Origin: Crenothrix polyspora
Lineage (GTDB): Bacteria; Pseudomonadota; Gammaproteobacteria; Methylococcales; Methylomonadaceae
Length of the DNA stretch: 7,176 nucleotides
Assembly: GCA_945903675.1 (NCBI GenBank)
Contig: CAMDOP010000167.1
Coordinates: 1-7,176 of the forward strand
Reading direction: 5' to 3'
Shown piece after piece: positions 1-6,203 of the stretch. The position numbers and the translations under genes were made by a program. How positions within the stretch are numbered: position 1 is the stretch's first letter; each line of letters opens with the position of its first letter. Under the pieces are notes generated by a model that searched no databases, was not told the DNA's origin, and saw only the letters and a list, made by a program, of their open reading frames with translations.

Positions 1-260
1 ACTTTGGCGGCTTCGGCTTTCGCTAGGGCATCTGCTTCCGCCTTAGCTTTAGCCGCCTCGGCTTTAGCTTGAGCTGCTGCTTCTGCTTTGGCCAGTTTGA
101 CGGCTTCGGCTTTCGCTAGGGCATCTGCTTCGGTTTTGGCTTTAGCCGCCTCTGCTTTAGCTTGAGTTGCCGCTTCTGCCTTGGCCAGTTTGGTGGCTTC
201 GGTTTTCGCTAGGGCATCCGCTTCGGCCTTAGCTTTAGCAGCCTCTGCCTTAGCTATTTT
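1..260 (-). repeat. 93-bp tandem repeat array in tolA (31-residue unit, continues past window)
   Basis: After the 16-residue array TolA switches to a longer period. The anchor cgctagggcat occurs at 21, 114 and 207, exactly 93 bp apart. The unit is 31 residues: a KLAKAEAAxQAKAEA block followed by an AKAKxEADALAKxEAx block. The first-translated copy (residues 211-233) is short by eight residues. Two full copies follow (234-264 and 265-295), and the Lys at 296 probably opens another. The first half of the unit resembles the 16-residue unit of the neighbouring array, so the longer repeat may be a composite derived from it. Confidence 0.88.
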
Positions 261-890
261 AGCAGCTTCGGCTTTAGCTTGAATTGCAGCTTCTGCCTTT
301 TCTTGTTTAGCAGCTTCGGCTTTAGCTTGAATTGCAGCTTCTGCCTTTTCTTGTTTAGCAGCTTCGGCTTTAGCTTGAGTTGCAGCCTCTGCCTTTTCTT
401 GTTTAGCAGCTTCGGCTTTGGCTTGAATTGCAGCCTCTGCCTTTTCTTGTTTAGCAGCTTCGGCTTTAGCTTGAGTTGCAGCTTCTGCCTTTTCTTGTTT
501 AGCAGCTTCGGCTTTAGCTTGAATTGCAGCTTCTGCCTTTTCTTGTTTAGCAGCTTCGGCTTTAGCTTGAGCTGCAGCCTCTGCTTTTTCTTGTTTAGCA
601 GCTTCGGCTTTAGCTTGAGCGGCCTCTGCTTTTTCTTGTTTAGCAGTCGCCGCTTCAGTCTTAGCGACTGCTTCGGTATTTTCTGGGGTAGCGTCCTCAG
701 TATTTTCCTTTTCGACCTTAGTAGGCAAAGTAGCTAAGTCAACCATAGTTGCATGAATGATTTCTGCAACAGGTGGAGGCTCTATAGGCGCAGGCTTGTA
801 GAGGGCGCTTAATGCAAATAACCCTAATAGCGTTAAGTGTATTGCTAATGCAAGTGCAAAAGGCCGTGTAAGTTTGTTTTTTATATCCAT
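1..890 (-). CDS. tolA: TolA, inner-membrane-anchored trans-periplasmic protein (3' end beyond window)
   Basis: TolA links the TolQR proton motor in the inner membrane to Pal and TolB at the outer membrane and helps envelope constriction at division. The frame opens with ATG at 888-890, five bases after the tolR stop, and stays open for 296 codons to the window edge. A short basic N-terminus is followed by one membrane segment at about residues 10-31, which carries a His at 18 comparable to the conserved His of TolA/TonB anchors. Residues 32-48 are Pro-rich, and the MVD at 49-51 matches the same motif in E. coli TolA. From about residue 80 on the protein is almost only Ala, Lys, Glu and Gln, the expected long helical domain II, here built of tandem repeats (separate entries). 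The globular C-terminal domain that binds Pal and colicins is not in the window. Identity rests on position after tolQR plus architecture. Confidence 0.93.
   Translation of the reverse strand, partial: MDIKNKLTRPFALALAIHLTLLGLFALSALYKPAPIEPPPVAEIIHATMVDLATLPTKVEKENTEDATPENTEAVAKTEAATAKQEKAEAAQAKAEAAKQEKAEAAAQAKAEAAKQEKAEAAIQAKAEAAKQEKAEAATQAKAEAAKQEKAEAAIQAKAEAAKQEKAEAATQAKAEAAKQEKAEAAIQAKAEAAKQEKAEAAIQAKAEAAKIAKAEAAKAKAEADALAKTEATKLAKAEAATQAKAEAAKAKTEADALAKAEAVKLAKAEAAAQAKAEAAKAKAEADALAKAEAAK
261..641 (-). repeat. 48-bp tandem repeat array in tolA (16-residue unit, 8 copies)
   Basis: Eight consecutive copies of a 16-codon unit encode residues 84-210 of TolA. The unit reads roughly KQEKAEAAxQAKAEAA, where x is Ala, Ile or Thr. 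The anchor tcttgttta recurs at 301, 349, 397, 445, 493, 541, 589 and 634, so the spacing is exactly 48 except for the first-translated copy, which lacks one Ala codon (45 bp). Copies differ at only a few mostly synonymous positions, which points to recent expansion by slippage or unequal recombination. Copy number may well vary between strains, and assembly here could be error-prone. Confidence 0.93.
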
Positions 891-895
891 TTAAC

Positions 896-1330
896 TTATT
901 TTTCTTTGGGTTTAGTCATTAACCCTACCGTAGGAACACCGGCATTTTTTAGTTCGGCCATAATGGTTACAACGGTACCATAATCAACACCTCTATCAGC
1001 ATTGATTAGAATTTGTGTTTTTGGTTTATCCGCTATCACCGCTACAACGCTAGCATTTATCGCGTCAACTAAGATAGGCTCATCATCGCCAGCACCAATT
1101 TTGATGTAATAGAGACCTTGTTCTTTAATTGAAATAACAATAGGAGGGTTATCCTCACTGCCTTCTGCTTCTACGGTTTTAGATTCAGCTTGAGGAAGAT
1201 CAACGTCGACTCCCGTTTGTAATATAGGCGTGGTGATCATGAAAATAATGAGCAATACCAAGGTAACATCAATGTAGGGAACGACATTGATTTCCGCCAT
1301 AGGCTTTCTGCGTCCGTGTTTTCTACTCAT
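896..1330 (-). CDS. tolR: TolR, Tol-Pal motor protein (ExbD/TolR family)
   Basis: TolR is the single-span partner of TolQ. Together they form a proton channel in the inner membrane that energises TolA. The 144-residue length is normal for the family. A basic N-terminus (residues 3-9) is followed by the family signature INVVPYIDVTLVLLIIFM at 14-31. Asp21 is the conserved intramembrane residue equivalent to Asp23 of E. coli TolR, needed for proton passage. The span is at about 16-37, and residues 40-144 form the periplasmic domain, ending with the conserved GVPTVGLMT near the C-terminus. The ATG overlaps the tolQ stop by 4 nt, which implies translational coupling. ExbD is the alternative family member, but the ybgC-tolQ-tolR-tolA order settles the assignment. 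Confidence 0.97.
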   Translation of the reverse strand: MSRKHGRRKPMAEINVVPYIDVTLVLLIIFMITTPILQTGVDVDLPQAESKTVEAEGSEDNPPIVISIKEQGLYYIKIGAGDDEPILVDAINASVVAVIADKPKTQILINADRGVDYGTVVTIMAELKNAGVPTVGLMTKPKEK

Positions 1331-2004
1331 TTGCTATGAACCTGTCTTTGCAGTAACACCACGAATTCTTCAACAAATAATTCATAGCGACCGGTTAATC
1401 TATCTAACCGTGTAGAAAAACGGTTATAAGCCACAACAGCTGGGATTGCTGCAAATAAACCAATAGCCGTTGCAATTAATGCTTCAGCAATGCCTGGCGC
1501 TACTTGAGCTAGGGTTGCTTGCTTAACATTACCTAGCGACATAAATGAATTCATAATTCCCCATACTGTGCCAAAAAGGCCGACATAAGGACTCGTTGAG
1601 CCTACAGTGGCAAGAAAGGCTAAATGCTCATCTAAGCGCTCTAATTCACGAGCCAATTCGATACGCATAACTCGCTGTGCGCTTTCAACTTGAACGCCCG
1701 GCTCAACACTGCCAGATTGGTGCATGCGAGAAAACTCTTTATAGCCGGCTAGAAATATTTTCTCTATGCCTTCTGGTTCAAAGTCTTTTGCGGCAAGTTT
1801 TCTATAAAGATCTGCTAAGGCAACACCTGACCAAAATTGTTCTTCAAATTCATCAGTAATTTCAATAGCTCGGTTTAGTTCCTTGCGTTTTGAAAGAATA
1901 AAGGTCCAGGATGCTACGGATGCAATCATCAGTATTAGCATGACAAATTGCACAACAAAACTAGCTTCAGTAATTAAATGGAATATAGATAAATCAGTGT
2001 TCAT
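1327..2004 (-). CDS. tolQ: TolQ, Tol-Pal proton channel subunit (MotA/TolQ/ExbB family)
   Basis: TolQ surrounds TolR in the inner membrane and converts the proton gradient into movement of TolA. The 225 residues are close to the 230 of E. coli. Three membrane segments are visible at about residues 14-36, 128-152 and 172-194, with a cytoplasmic loop at about 40-125. The most conserved stretch runs from SPYVGLFGTVWGIM (138-151) to GIAEALIATAIGLFAAIPAV (171-190). Thr146 and Thr179 match E. coli Thr145 and Thr178, which line the proton path with the TolR aspartate. The start overlaps the 3' end of ybgC by 11 nt, and the stop overlaps tolR by 4 nt. Confidence 0.97.
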   Translation of the reverse strand: MNTDLSIFHLITEASFVVQFVMLILMIASVASWTFILSKRKELNRAIEITDEFEEQFWSGVALADLYRKLAAKDFEPEGIEKIFLAGYKEFSRMHQSGSVEPGVQVESAQRVMRIELARELERLDEHLAFLATVGSTSPYVGLFGTVWGIMNSFMSLGNVKQATLAQVAPGIAEALIATAIGLFAAIPAVVAYNRFSTRLDRLTGRYELFVEEFVVLLQRQVHSK

Positions 2005-2404
2005 TCTTTAACAGCTCTTGTAGGATTTTAGGGATTTCTTTAGGACGCATAGTGTTAGCATCCAAACAGGCGATGCGAGTTATGCTGGTGCATAAAACAT
2101 CATCACCTCGTGTAATTAATTGTTCAAAAGTAAGGCTGGCTCTTTTGGCGTATATAACCTCGGCGCTCACTTCGATTAGTTCATTAAATCGTGCCGATTT
2201 TAGATACTCTATCTGTACAGATCGTACAGCAAAAACAATGCCGGGATTGATCATCAGTGCATCTTGCTCATAACCCATTGCGCGTAGCATTTCGGTACGC
2301 GCTCGTTCAAAAAACTTAAGGTAATTGGCATAAAACACCACGCCACCTGCATCGGTATCTTCATAATAAATACGAACAGGCCAAATAAATTTTTTAATCT
2401 TCAT
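1994..2404 (-). CDS. ybgC: YbgC, Tol-Pal-associated acyl-CoA thioesterase (hotdog fold)
   Basis: A 136-residue 4HBT-type hotdog thioesterase, the usual first gene of the tol-pal cluster. E. coli YbgC hydrolyses acyl-CoA thioesters and has been linked to phospholipid enzymes at the inner membrane, though its role in Tol-Pal function is unclear. The signature is plain: VRIYYEDTDAGGVVFYANY at 10-28, followed by FERARTEMLR at 32-41. Asp18 is the conserved catalytic acid. In place of Tyr24-His25 of E. coli the protein has Phe24-Tyr25, so the third residue of the Asp-Tyr-His motif of E. coli-type YbgC is not conserved. It starts 27 nt after the ruvB stop, with no clear Shine-Dalgarno sequence, and overlaps tolQ by 11 nt. 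Confidence 0.94.
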   Translation of the reverse strand: MKIKKFIWPVRIYYEDTDAGGVVFYANYLKFFERARTEMLRAMGYEQDALMINPGIVFAVRSVQIEYLKSARFNELIEVSAEVIYAKRASLTFEQLITRGDDVLCTSITRIACLDANTMRPKEIPKILQELLKNEH

Positions 2405-2431
2405 GTCGCTATGGTTAAGGCGCCGCTTGGG

Positions 2432-3466
2432 TCAATCAAATAACTCTTCGGACGATACTATTTGTTTTGGTAGAGGCAAGCCAAAATGCAAATAGGCATT
2501 TTTAGTAACTACGCGTCCACGGGGTGTCCGCATAATAAAGCCTTGTTGCAACAAATAAGGTTCTAGAACATCTTCAATGGTACCTCTTTCTTCACTGATA
2601 GCCGCTGCTAAGGTGTCTAAGCCTACAGGGCCGCCATCAAAATTTTCTATCATGGTCATTAGTAGCTTGCGGTCTAAGGCATCAAAACCGTTATTATCGA
2701 CTCTTAGCATGTCTAAAGCCAAAATAGAGCAGGCTTCAGAAATGACACCATTGCCTTTAACTTCAGCATAATCACGTACGCGTCTTAGTAATCGGTTGGC
2801 AATTCGTGGCGTGCCACGAGAGCGGCGAGCAATTTCAAAAGCTCCCTTTTGTTCTAGGGTAATGCCTAATACTTTGGCGGAACGAATAACGATACTTGCC
2901 AGCTCATCAACGCTGTAAAATTCCAGTCGTTGCACTATACCAAATCGATCCCGCAACGGCGAGGTCAGCAAGCCGGCTCGTGTTGTTGCACCGACTAGGG
3001 TAAAAGGCGGAAGATCAAGCTTAATAGAACGAGCTGCGGGCCCTTCACCTATCATAAGGTCTAGCTGATAATCTTCCATGGCAGGATAAAGAATTTCTTC
3101 AACTGCTGGATTTAATCGATGTATTTCATCAATGAATAACACATCATGTGCTTCAAGATTGGTCAGTAATGCGGCAAGATCTCCTGCCTTATCAAGTACC
3201 GGCCCAGATGTCTGGCGAATATTAACACACATTTCGGCTGCAATGATATTAGCGAGTGTGGTTTTACCTAAGCCAGGGGGGCCAAAAATTAATACATGAT
3301 CTAAGGCTTCTTTACGTGCGGTCGCGGCTTGAATAAAAATCTCCATTTGTGCACATAATTCTTTTTGCCCAACATATTCAGCTAAGCGTTTGGGACGAAT
3401 GGCACGGTCTTGTCGTTCTTCATCGCTATGGCTGCGAGCGGTTATCAATCTATCGCTTTCGATCAT
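2432..3466 (-). CDS. ruvB: RuvB, Holliday junction branch-migration ATPase
   Basis: RuvB is the hexameric AAA+ motor that pumps DNA arms through RuvA-bound Holliday junctions. The 344-residue protein has every expected landmark: Walker A GPPGLGKTT at 62-70, Walker B DEIH at 113-116, sensor 1 GATTR at 159-163, the arginine finger in SPLRDRFGI (Arg174), and sensor 2 in GTPRIANR (Arg221). The C-terminal winged-helix DNA-binding domain starts at about 258 and includes the RTPRGR motif at 313-318. The ATG overlaps the ruvA stop by 4 nt. The protein looks intact and full length. Confidence 0.99.
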   Translation of the reverse strand: MIESDRLITARSHSDEERQDRAIRPKRLAEYVGQKELCAQMEIFIQAATARKEALDHVLIFGPPGLGKTTLANIIAAEMCVNIRQTSGPVLDKAGDLAALLTNLEAHDVLFIDEIHRLNPAVEEILYPAMEDYQLDLMIGEGPAARSIKLDLPPFTLVGATTRAGLLTSPLRDRFGIVQRLEFYSVDELASIVIRSAKVLGITLEQKGAFEIARRSRGTPRIANRLLRRVRDYAEVKGNGVISEACSILALDMLRVDNNGFDALDRKLLMTMIENFDGGPVGLDTLAAAISEERGTIEDVLEPYLLQQGFIMRTPRGRVVTKNAYLHFGLPLPKQIVSSEELFD

Positions 3467-4065
3467 TTAAGAGCCCCTTGTAAGGCCAGTCTGATAATAT
3501 CTTCACACGACTTGTCTTCAGCGCTAATGTTTTGCACCATTTTACTGGCGTCTAAAGGTTTGTAGCCCAAGGAGCACAAGGCGCTAACTGCTTCTTGTTT
3601 GGGATTGCCAATGGCGGGCATAGTCGAATCGCTGTTGATATTTGCTGGGGTCGATGCATCTAAATCAGGTAATCTATCACGCATTTCGATCACTAAGCGT
3701 TCTGCGGTTTTTTTGCCTACACCCGGCAAGCGCACTAAGGCTACCGTATCATTATCATGTATGCAGCGATGAAATTCTTCAGCACTTTGACCCGATAAAA
3801 TCGTTAAGGCCAGCTTAGGGCCGACACCGCTAACCTTAATGAGTGTTCGAAATAAGGCTCGATCTGCTTGGGTTGAAAAGCCAAATAAGATATGCGCATC
3901 TTCTCTAACGACTAAATGTGTATGTAATTTAATCTCTTCATTGAGTGCAGGTAGGTCATAAAACGTGGTCATGGGTGCTTCAACCTCATAACCAACGCCC
4001 TGAACATCAAGCATTAAAAACGGCGGTGCTTTATAGACTAATTTACCACGCAAAAATCCGATCAT
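3463..4065 (-). CDS. ruvA: RuvA, Holliday junction-binding subunit
   Basis: RuvA tetramers hold the four-way junction open in a square-planar form and load RuvB. The length of 200 residues is standard (203 in E. coli). Domain I is an OB fold starting MIGFLRG, with the acidic pin residues Glu55-Asp56 in VREDAH. Domain II holds two helix-hairpin-helix motifs, VSGVGPKLAL at 78-87 and LPGVGKKTAERL at 113-124. A polar flexible linker at about 131-154 leads to domain III (about 155-200), which contacts RuvB. The gene overlaps ruvC and ruvB by 4 nt on each side, so stoichiometry is probably set by coupled translation. Confidence 0.98.
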   Translation of the reverse strand: MIGFLRGKLVYKAPPFLMLDVQGVGYEVEAPMTTFYDLPALNEEIKLHTHLVVREDAHILFGFSTQADRALFRTLIKVSGVGPKLALTILSGQSAEEFHRCIHDNDTVALVRLPGVGKKTAERLVIEMRDRLPDLDASTPANINSDSTMPAIGNPKQEAVSALCSLGYKPLDASKMVQNISAEDKSCEDIIRLALQGALK

Positions 4066-4562
4066 CTAAATACACCTTGTTTACTTAACATAATCGCGGT
4101 TTGCTGATAATGGGCATGACAAATAGCGATACCTAAGGCATCACTAGCATCTAGCGATAATTCACCCTGTACACTTAACAATATTTTTACCATATGTTGA
4201 ACTTGAAGTTTATCTGCGGCCCCTTTGCCTACAACCGCTTGTTTGACCTGCCGTGCCGCATATTCAAACACCGGTATTGTCTTAGTTTGCACGGCGCAAA
4301 TCGCCGCGCCGCGTGCTTGACCAAGTTTTAAGGCAGAATCAGCATTCTTGTGCATAAAAACTTGCTCTATCGCCATTTGTTCTGGCTGATAGTTCTCCAC
4401 AATTTCCAATAAGCCATCAAAGATTTGTTTAAGTCGATCGGGAAAATAATCTGCTTTAATTCGAATACTACCACTGGCTATATATTTATAGCCTTGCGGT
4501 GAGTCGTCTATAATTCCATATCCGGTCAGTCGCGATCCGGGGTCTATCCCTAAAATTCTCAT
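4062..4562 (-). CDS. ruvC: RuvC, Holliday junction resolvase
   Basis: RuvC is the dimeric endonuclease that cuts Holliday junctions symmetrically in concert with RuvAB. The 166 residues are slightly fewer than in E. coli (173), the difference being at the C-terminus. The catalytic metal-binding carboxylates are all present: Asp7 in GIDPGS, Glu66 in AIEQVF, and Asp138 and Asp141 in LDASDALGIAI. The ATG is at 4560-4562 and begins MRILGIDPGS, as is usual in the family. It is the first gene of the ruv-tol run; upstream lies the inverted-repeat element rather than the yebC gene that commonly precedes ruvC in gammaproteobacteria. No convincing promoter or Shine-Dalgarno sequence was seen in the AT-rich 45 nt before the start. 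Confidence 0.98.
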   Translation of the reverse strand: MRILGIDPGSRLTGYGIIDDSPQGYKYIASGSIRIKADYFPDRLKQIFDGLLEIVENYQPEQMAIEQVFMHKNADSALKLGQARGAAICAVQTKTIPVFEYAARQVKQAVVGKGAADKLQVQHMVKILLSVQGELSLDASDALGIAICHAHYQQTAIMLSKQGVFR

Positions 4563-4607
4563 GGTTAATTTATATTTGGTAAAGTTTCTTATAACTGTAT
4601 TTTATGG

Positions 4608-4737
4608 CTACCAACTTAAAACGGTACAGCTTAGCTTAAATGCTCACTTTAGACAGGACTCTCCTAAGCACAGACAAAGGGCGAAGGGTTAAAGGCGAAG
4701 AGTTAAGTCTAGCATCTGTAGCTCCTTAAGTTGGTAG
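4608..4737. repeat. MITE-like element or long extragenic palindrome with 12-bp terminal inverted repeats
   Basis: The ends are perfect inverted 12-mers: ctaccaacttaa at 4608-4619 and ttaagttggtag at 4726-4737. Pairing resumes after a 5-nt mismatch with tacag at 4625-4629 against ctgta at 4716-4720, then continues imperfectly inward, so the whole 130 bp could fold as one long hairpin. There is no room for a coding sequence. This form fits a non-autonomous miniature transposable element or a repetitive extragenic palindrome. The flanks share actgtatttt (4594-4603) and actgatttt (4740-4748), similar but not identical, so a target duplication is not proven. In RNA it could act as a terminator or processing site between the accessory pair and ruvC. 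Confidence 0.65.
4680..4706. repeat. Short tandem direct repeat, 13-nt unit at period 14, inside the inverted-repeat element
   Basis: Two copies of ggcgaagRgttaa lie at 4680-4692 and 4694-4706, differing at one base (R is g, then a). They fall in the right half of the palindromic element, and only part of them takes part in the imperfect arm pairing. They may be a lineage-specific sub-repeat of the element. No function can be assigned. Confidence 0.6.
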
Positions 4738-4784
4738 TCACTGATTTTCTTAGCTATATTTTTTTATGGCGTGGCTTTACAGGG

Positions 4785-6203
4785 CTACTTGTCGACATCT
4801 AAGTTGGCGATTCTGATTGATTTACTAAGCTCTGAACGTTGCCTATCCAATACCAAAAATTCAATTTCTTTGCGTAAATATTCATCTTTACTTTTGATAG
4901 CCTCGGCATGTAACTCTCGTTCCTTAGCTTCTGCTTCTAATTGCATCAGCTGTACACGGTTTTGATGCAAAATCTTATCCGCTTCTAATTTCTCTTTTAG
5001 TTTTTGTCGCTTTAATTGTTGTGATTCTATTGTCTTAAGTTCAGCATCCAGTTCCAACTGTTTTAGTTTTTGTTCTTGGTCTTTTTCAGCTAACCAATTT
5101 TGGTGTTGCTGAACATATTCTTTGGCCTCTTGTTGTTTTTTACGGTCTTTTAATACGCGATCATGATCAAATTGCAGTAGTTGTTTTTCTAGCTCAAGTT
5201 GTTGCAATTGTTTTTGTTGGTCTTTTTGGAATTGTATCTCTGCGGCTAGCTCGATTTCTCGTAGCTGATGTTCATGTTTTGTTTTTTCAACATGTAAGCG
5301 ATTAAGTTTATCTTCTTGAAATTGAATTTCAGCCGCTAATTCAATTTCTCGTAACTGGGTATCATGAACGATATTTTGTTGATGTAGACGTGTTTCTATC
5401 AGTTGTTGCTCTATCCGTTGAGCCGCTTGCTCTTCAAGACGACGATTGCTAACCGCTGCTTCCATGGCTTGTTTTTGACGCTGAATTTCATCATCTTGAT
5501 AGATAGATTCAAGCTGTTTTTGTTGATGTTCTAGGCGTAAGGCCTCTAGCTCTTCTTCTTGCCTAAATAATTCTAAACTTTGTTTTTCACGAAATTCAAA
5601 GTTTTTTTGCATAACGTTGAGATAAATGGCTTCTTGGGTAAAGCGTCCATTAAGTTGCTCATCATCAGTAAGTGCTAAGAAGGTCGGCGTTAGTGTACAC
5701 ATAACGCGGCATTGAATATGCTTTGAAATCAATGTTTCATTCAGTACGTTTTCAATATTTCGTTCCATTTCGGTCAAGCCCGTTTGTACCCATAAGCCAT
5801 CTTTAAGTTGGCTTAGTTCCGCAGTAACGGTATCTTTAATTAAACATTCATAGCGCGTTTTAATCTGCCGATTTATCTCTGATAAGGTGTCTTGGCTTTT
5901 TTCTGCGTATTGTAGTGTTGCTTGGAAATAGATATTAAGATCAGTAGTGATGGTACAAAAGCCGTCATAAAGCCGCGTTTTTATACTCAGTTGCCAGTCA
6001 GTTATGGGTAATGAATAAATTCGATGGTAAAAACGCGGTATAAAATTTTCAGGCCGCTCAAATAATCTATAAAAAGGCCCAAGATGACTGACCACAACTC
6101 TACGCTCAGCATCAAATCCAGGATCCCAAAACTCAAGATTGTTTAAAGACTCGTTATGCTCACCTGATAGCCAGGCGTCCAATGGCGATAAGTTAGTGGT
6201 CAT
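4785..6203 (-). CDS. SPFH/band-7-like domain protein with long coiled coil, unnamed
   Basis: No named family is recognised with certainty for this 472-residue protein. There is no signal peptide or membrane segment. Residues about 30-175 follow the layout of an SPFH (stomatin/prohibitin/flotillin/HflK) domain: a strand ERRVVVSHLGPF (33-44), a Pro-containing turn and strand (RFYHRIYSLP, 57-66), a central RLYDGFCTITTDLNIYFQAT (77-96), a helical stretch, and a closing ENVLNETLISKHIQ segment (151-164) before a CxxxC and a Pro. Residues about 200-462 are continuous Glu/Gln/Lys/Leu coiled coil, as in flotillins and prohibitins, and include a duplicated segment. The ATG overlaps the upstream membrane-protein gene by 11 nt, so the two are probably made together. 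My inference is an oligomeric scaffold docked on the inner membrane by its partner. A plain coiled-coil protein with no SPFH fold is the alternative. Confidence 0.6.
   Translation of the reverse strand: MTTNLSPLDAWLSGEHNESLNNLEFWDPGFDAERRVVVSHLGPFYRLFERPENFIPRFYHRIYSLPITDWQLSIKTRLYDGFCTITTDLNIYFQATLQYAEKSQDTLSEINRQIKTRYECLIKDTVTAELSQLKDGLWVQTGLTEMERNIENVLNETLISKHIQCRVMCTLTPTFLALTDDEQLNGRFTQEAIYLNVMQKNFEFREKQSLELFRQEEELEALRLEHQQKQLESIYQDDEIQRQKQAMEAAVSNRRLEEQAAQRIEQQLIETRLHQQNIVHDTQLREIELAAEIQFQEDKLNRLHVEKTKHEHQLREIELAAEIQFQKDQQKQLQQLELEKQLLQFDHDRVLKDRKKQQEAKEYVQQHQNWLAEKDQEQKLKQLELDAELKTIESQQLKRQKLKEKLEADKILHQNRVQLMQLEAEAKERELHAEAIKSKDEYLRKEIEFLVLDRQRSELSKSIRIANLDVDK
5226..5357 (-). repeat. 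Internal duplication in the coiled coil (30-residue spacing)
   Basis: The 14-residue segment QLREIELAAEIQFQ occurs twice identically, at residues 283-296 (5316-5357) and 313-326 (5226-5267), offset by 30 residues (90 bp). The DNA copies differ at many synonymous positions, so the duplication is old and the amino-acid sequence has been kept by selection. That argues for a structural or binding role rather than recent slippage, in contrast to the tolA arrays. Confidence 0.85.

Noticed and set aside
261..641. CRISPR-like regular spacing
   Set aside because: The 48-bp units are contiguous and nearly identical throughout, with no unique spacers, and they are in frame within tolA.
279..737. Open plus-strand frame encoding a Cys/Phe/Leu/Ser-rich repetitive protein
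   Set aside because: It is the antisense reading of the tolA tandem repeats. The repeat has a period divisible by three, so antisense frames stay open too. It has no ribosome binding site and an implausible composition.
1677..1859. Short plus-strand frames opposite tolQ, ybgC, ruvB, the coiled-coil gene and the membrane gene
   Set aside because: All lie opposite well-supported genes, show no domain or initiation signals, and have compositions expected of antisense frames.
1327..2004. Assignment of the motor genes as exbB/exbD
   Set aside because: Order after ybgC and before a TolA-type protein, and close match of the TolQ membrane segments, favour tolQ/tolR.
4594..4748. Target-site duplication flanking the inverted-repeat element (actgtatttt and actgatttt)
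   Set aside because: The copies differ by an insertion and sit at unequal distances from the two ends (4 and 2 nt), so they do not behave as a clean duplication.
4740..4784. Intrinsic terminator after the coiled-coil gene (run of seven T/A near 4760)
   Set aside because: The A/T run is in the wrong order relative to any GC-rich hairpin on the minus strand, and no stable stem precedes a U tract there. The long inverted repeat at 4608-4737 is a better candidate for stopping transcription but lacks a U tract too.
4785..6203. The coiled-coil protein as a second TolA or a DNA-repair SMC-like ATPase
   Set aside because: It has no membrane anchor or Walker motifs, and its Gln/Glu-rich coil with an SPFH-like head fits neither.
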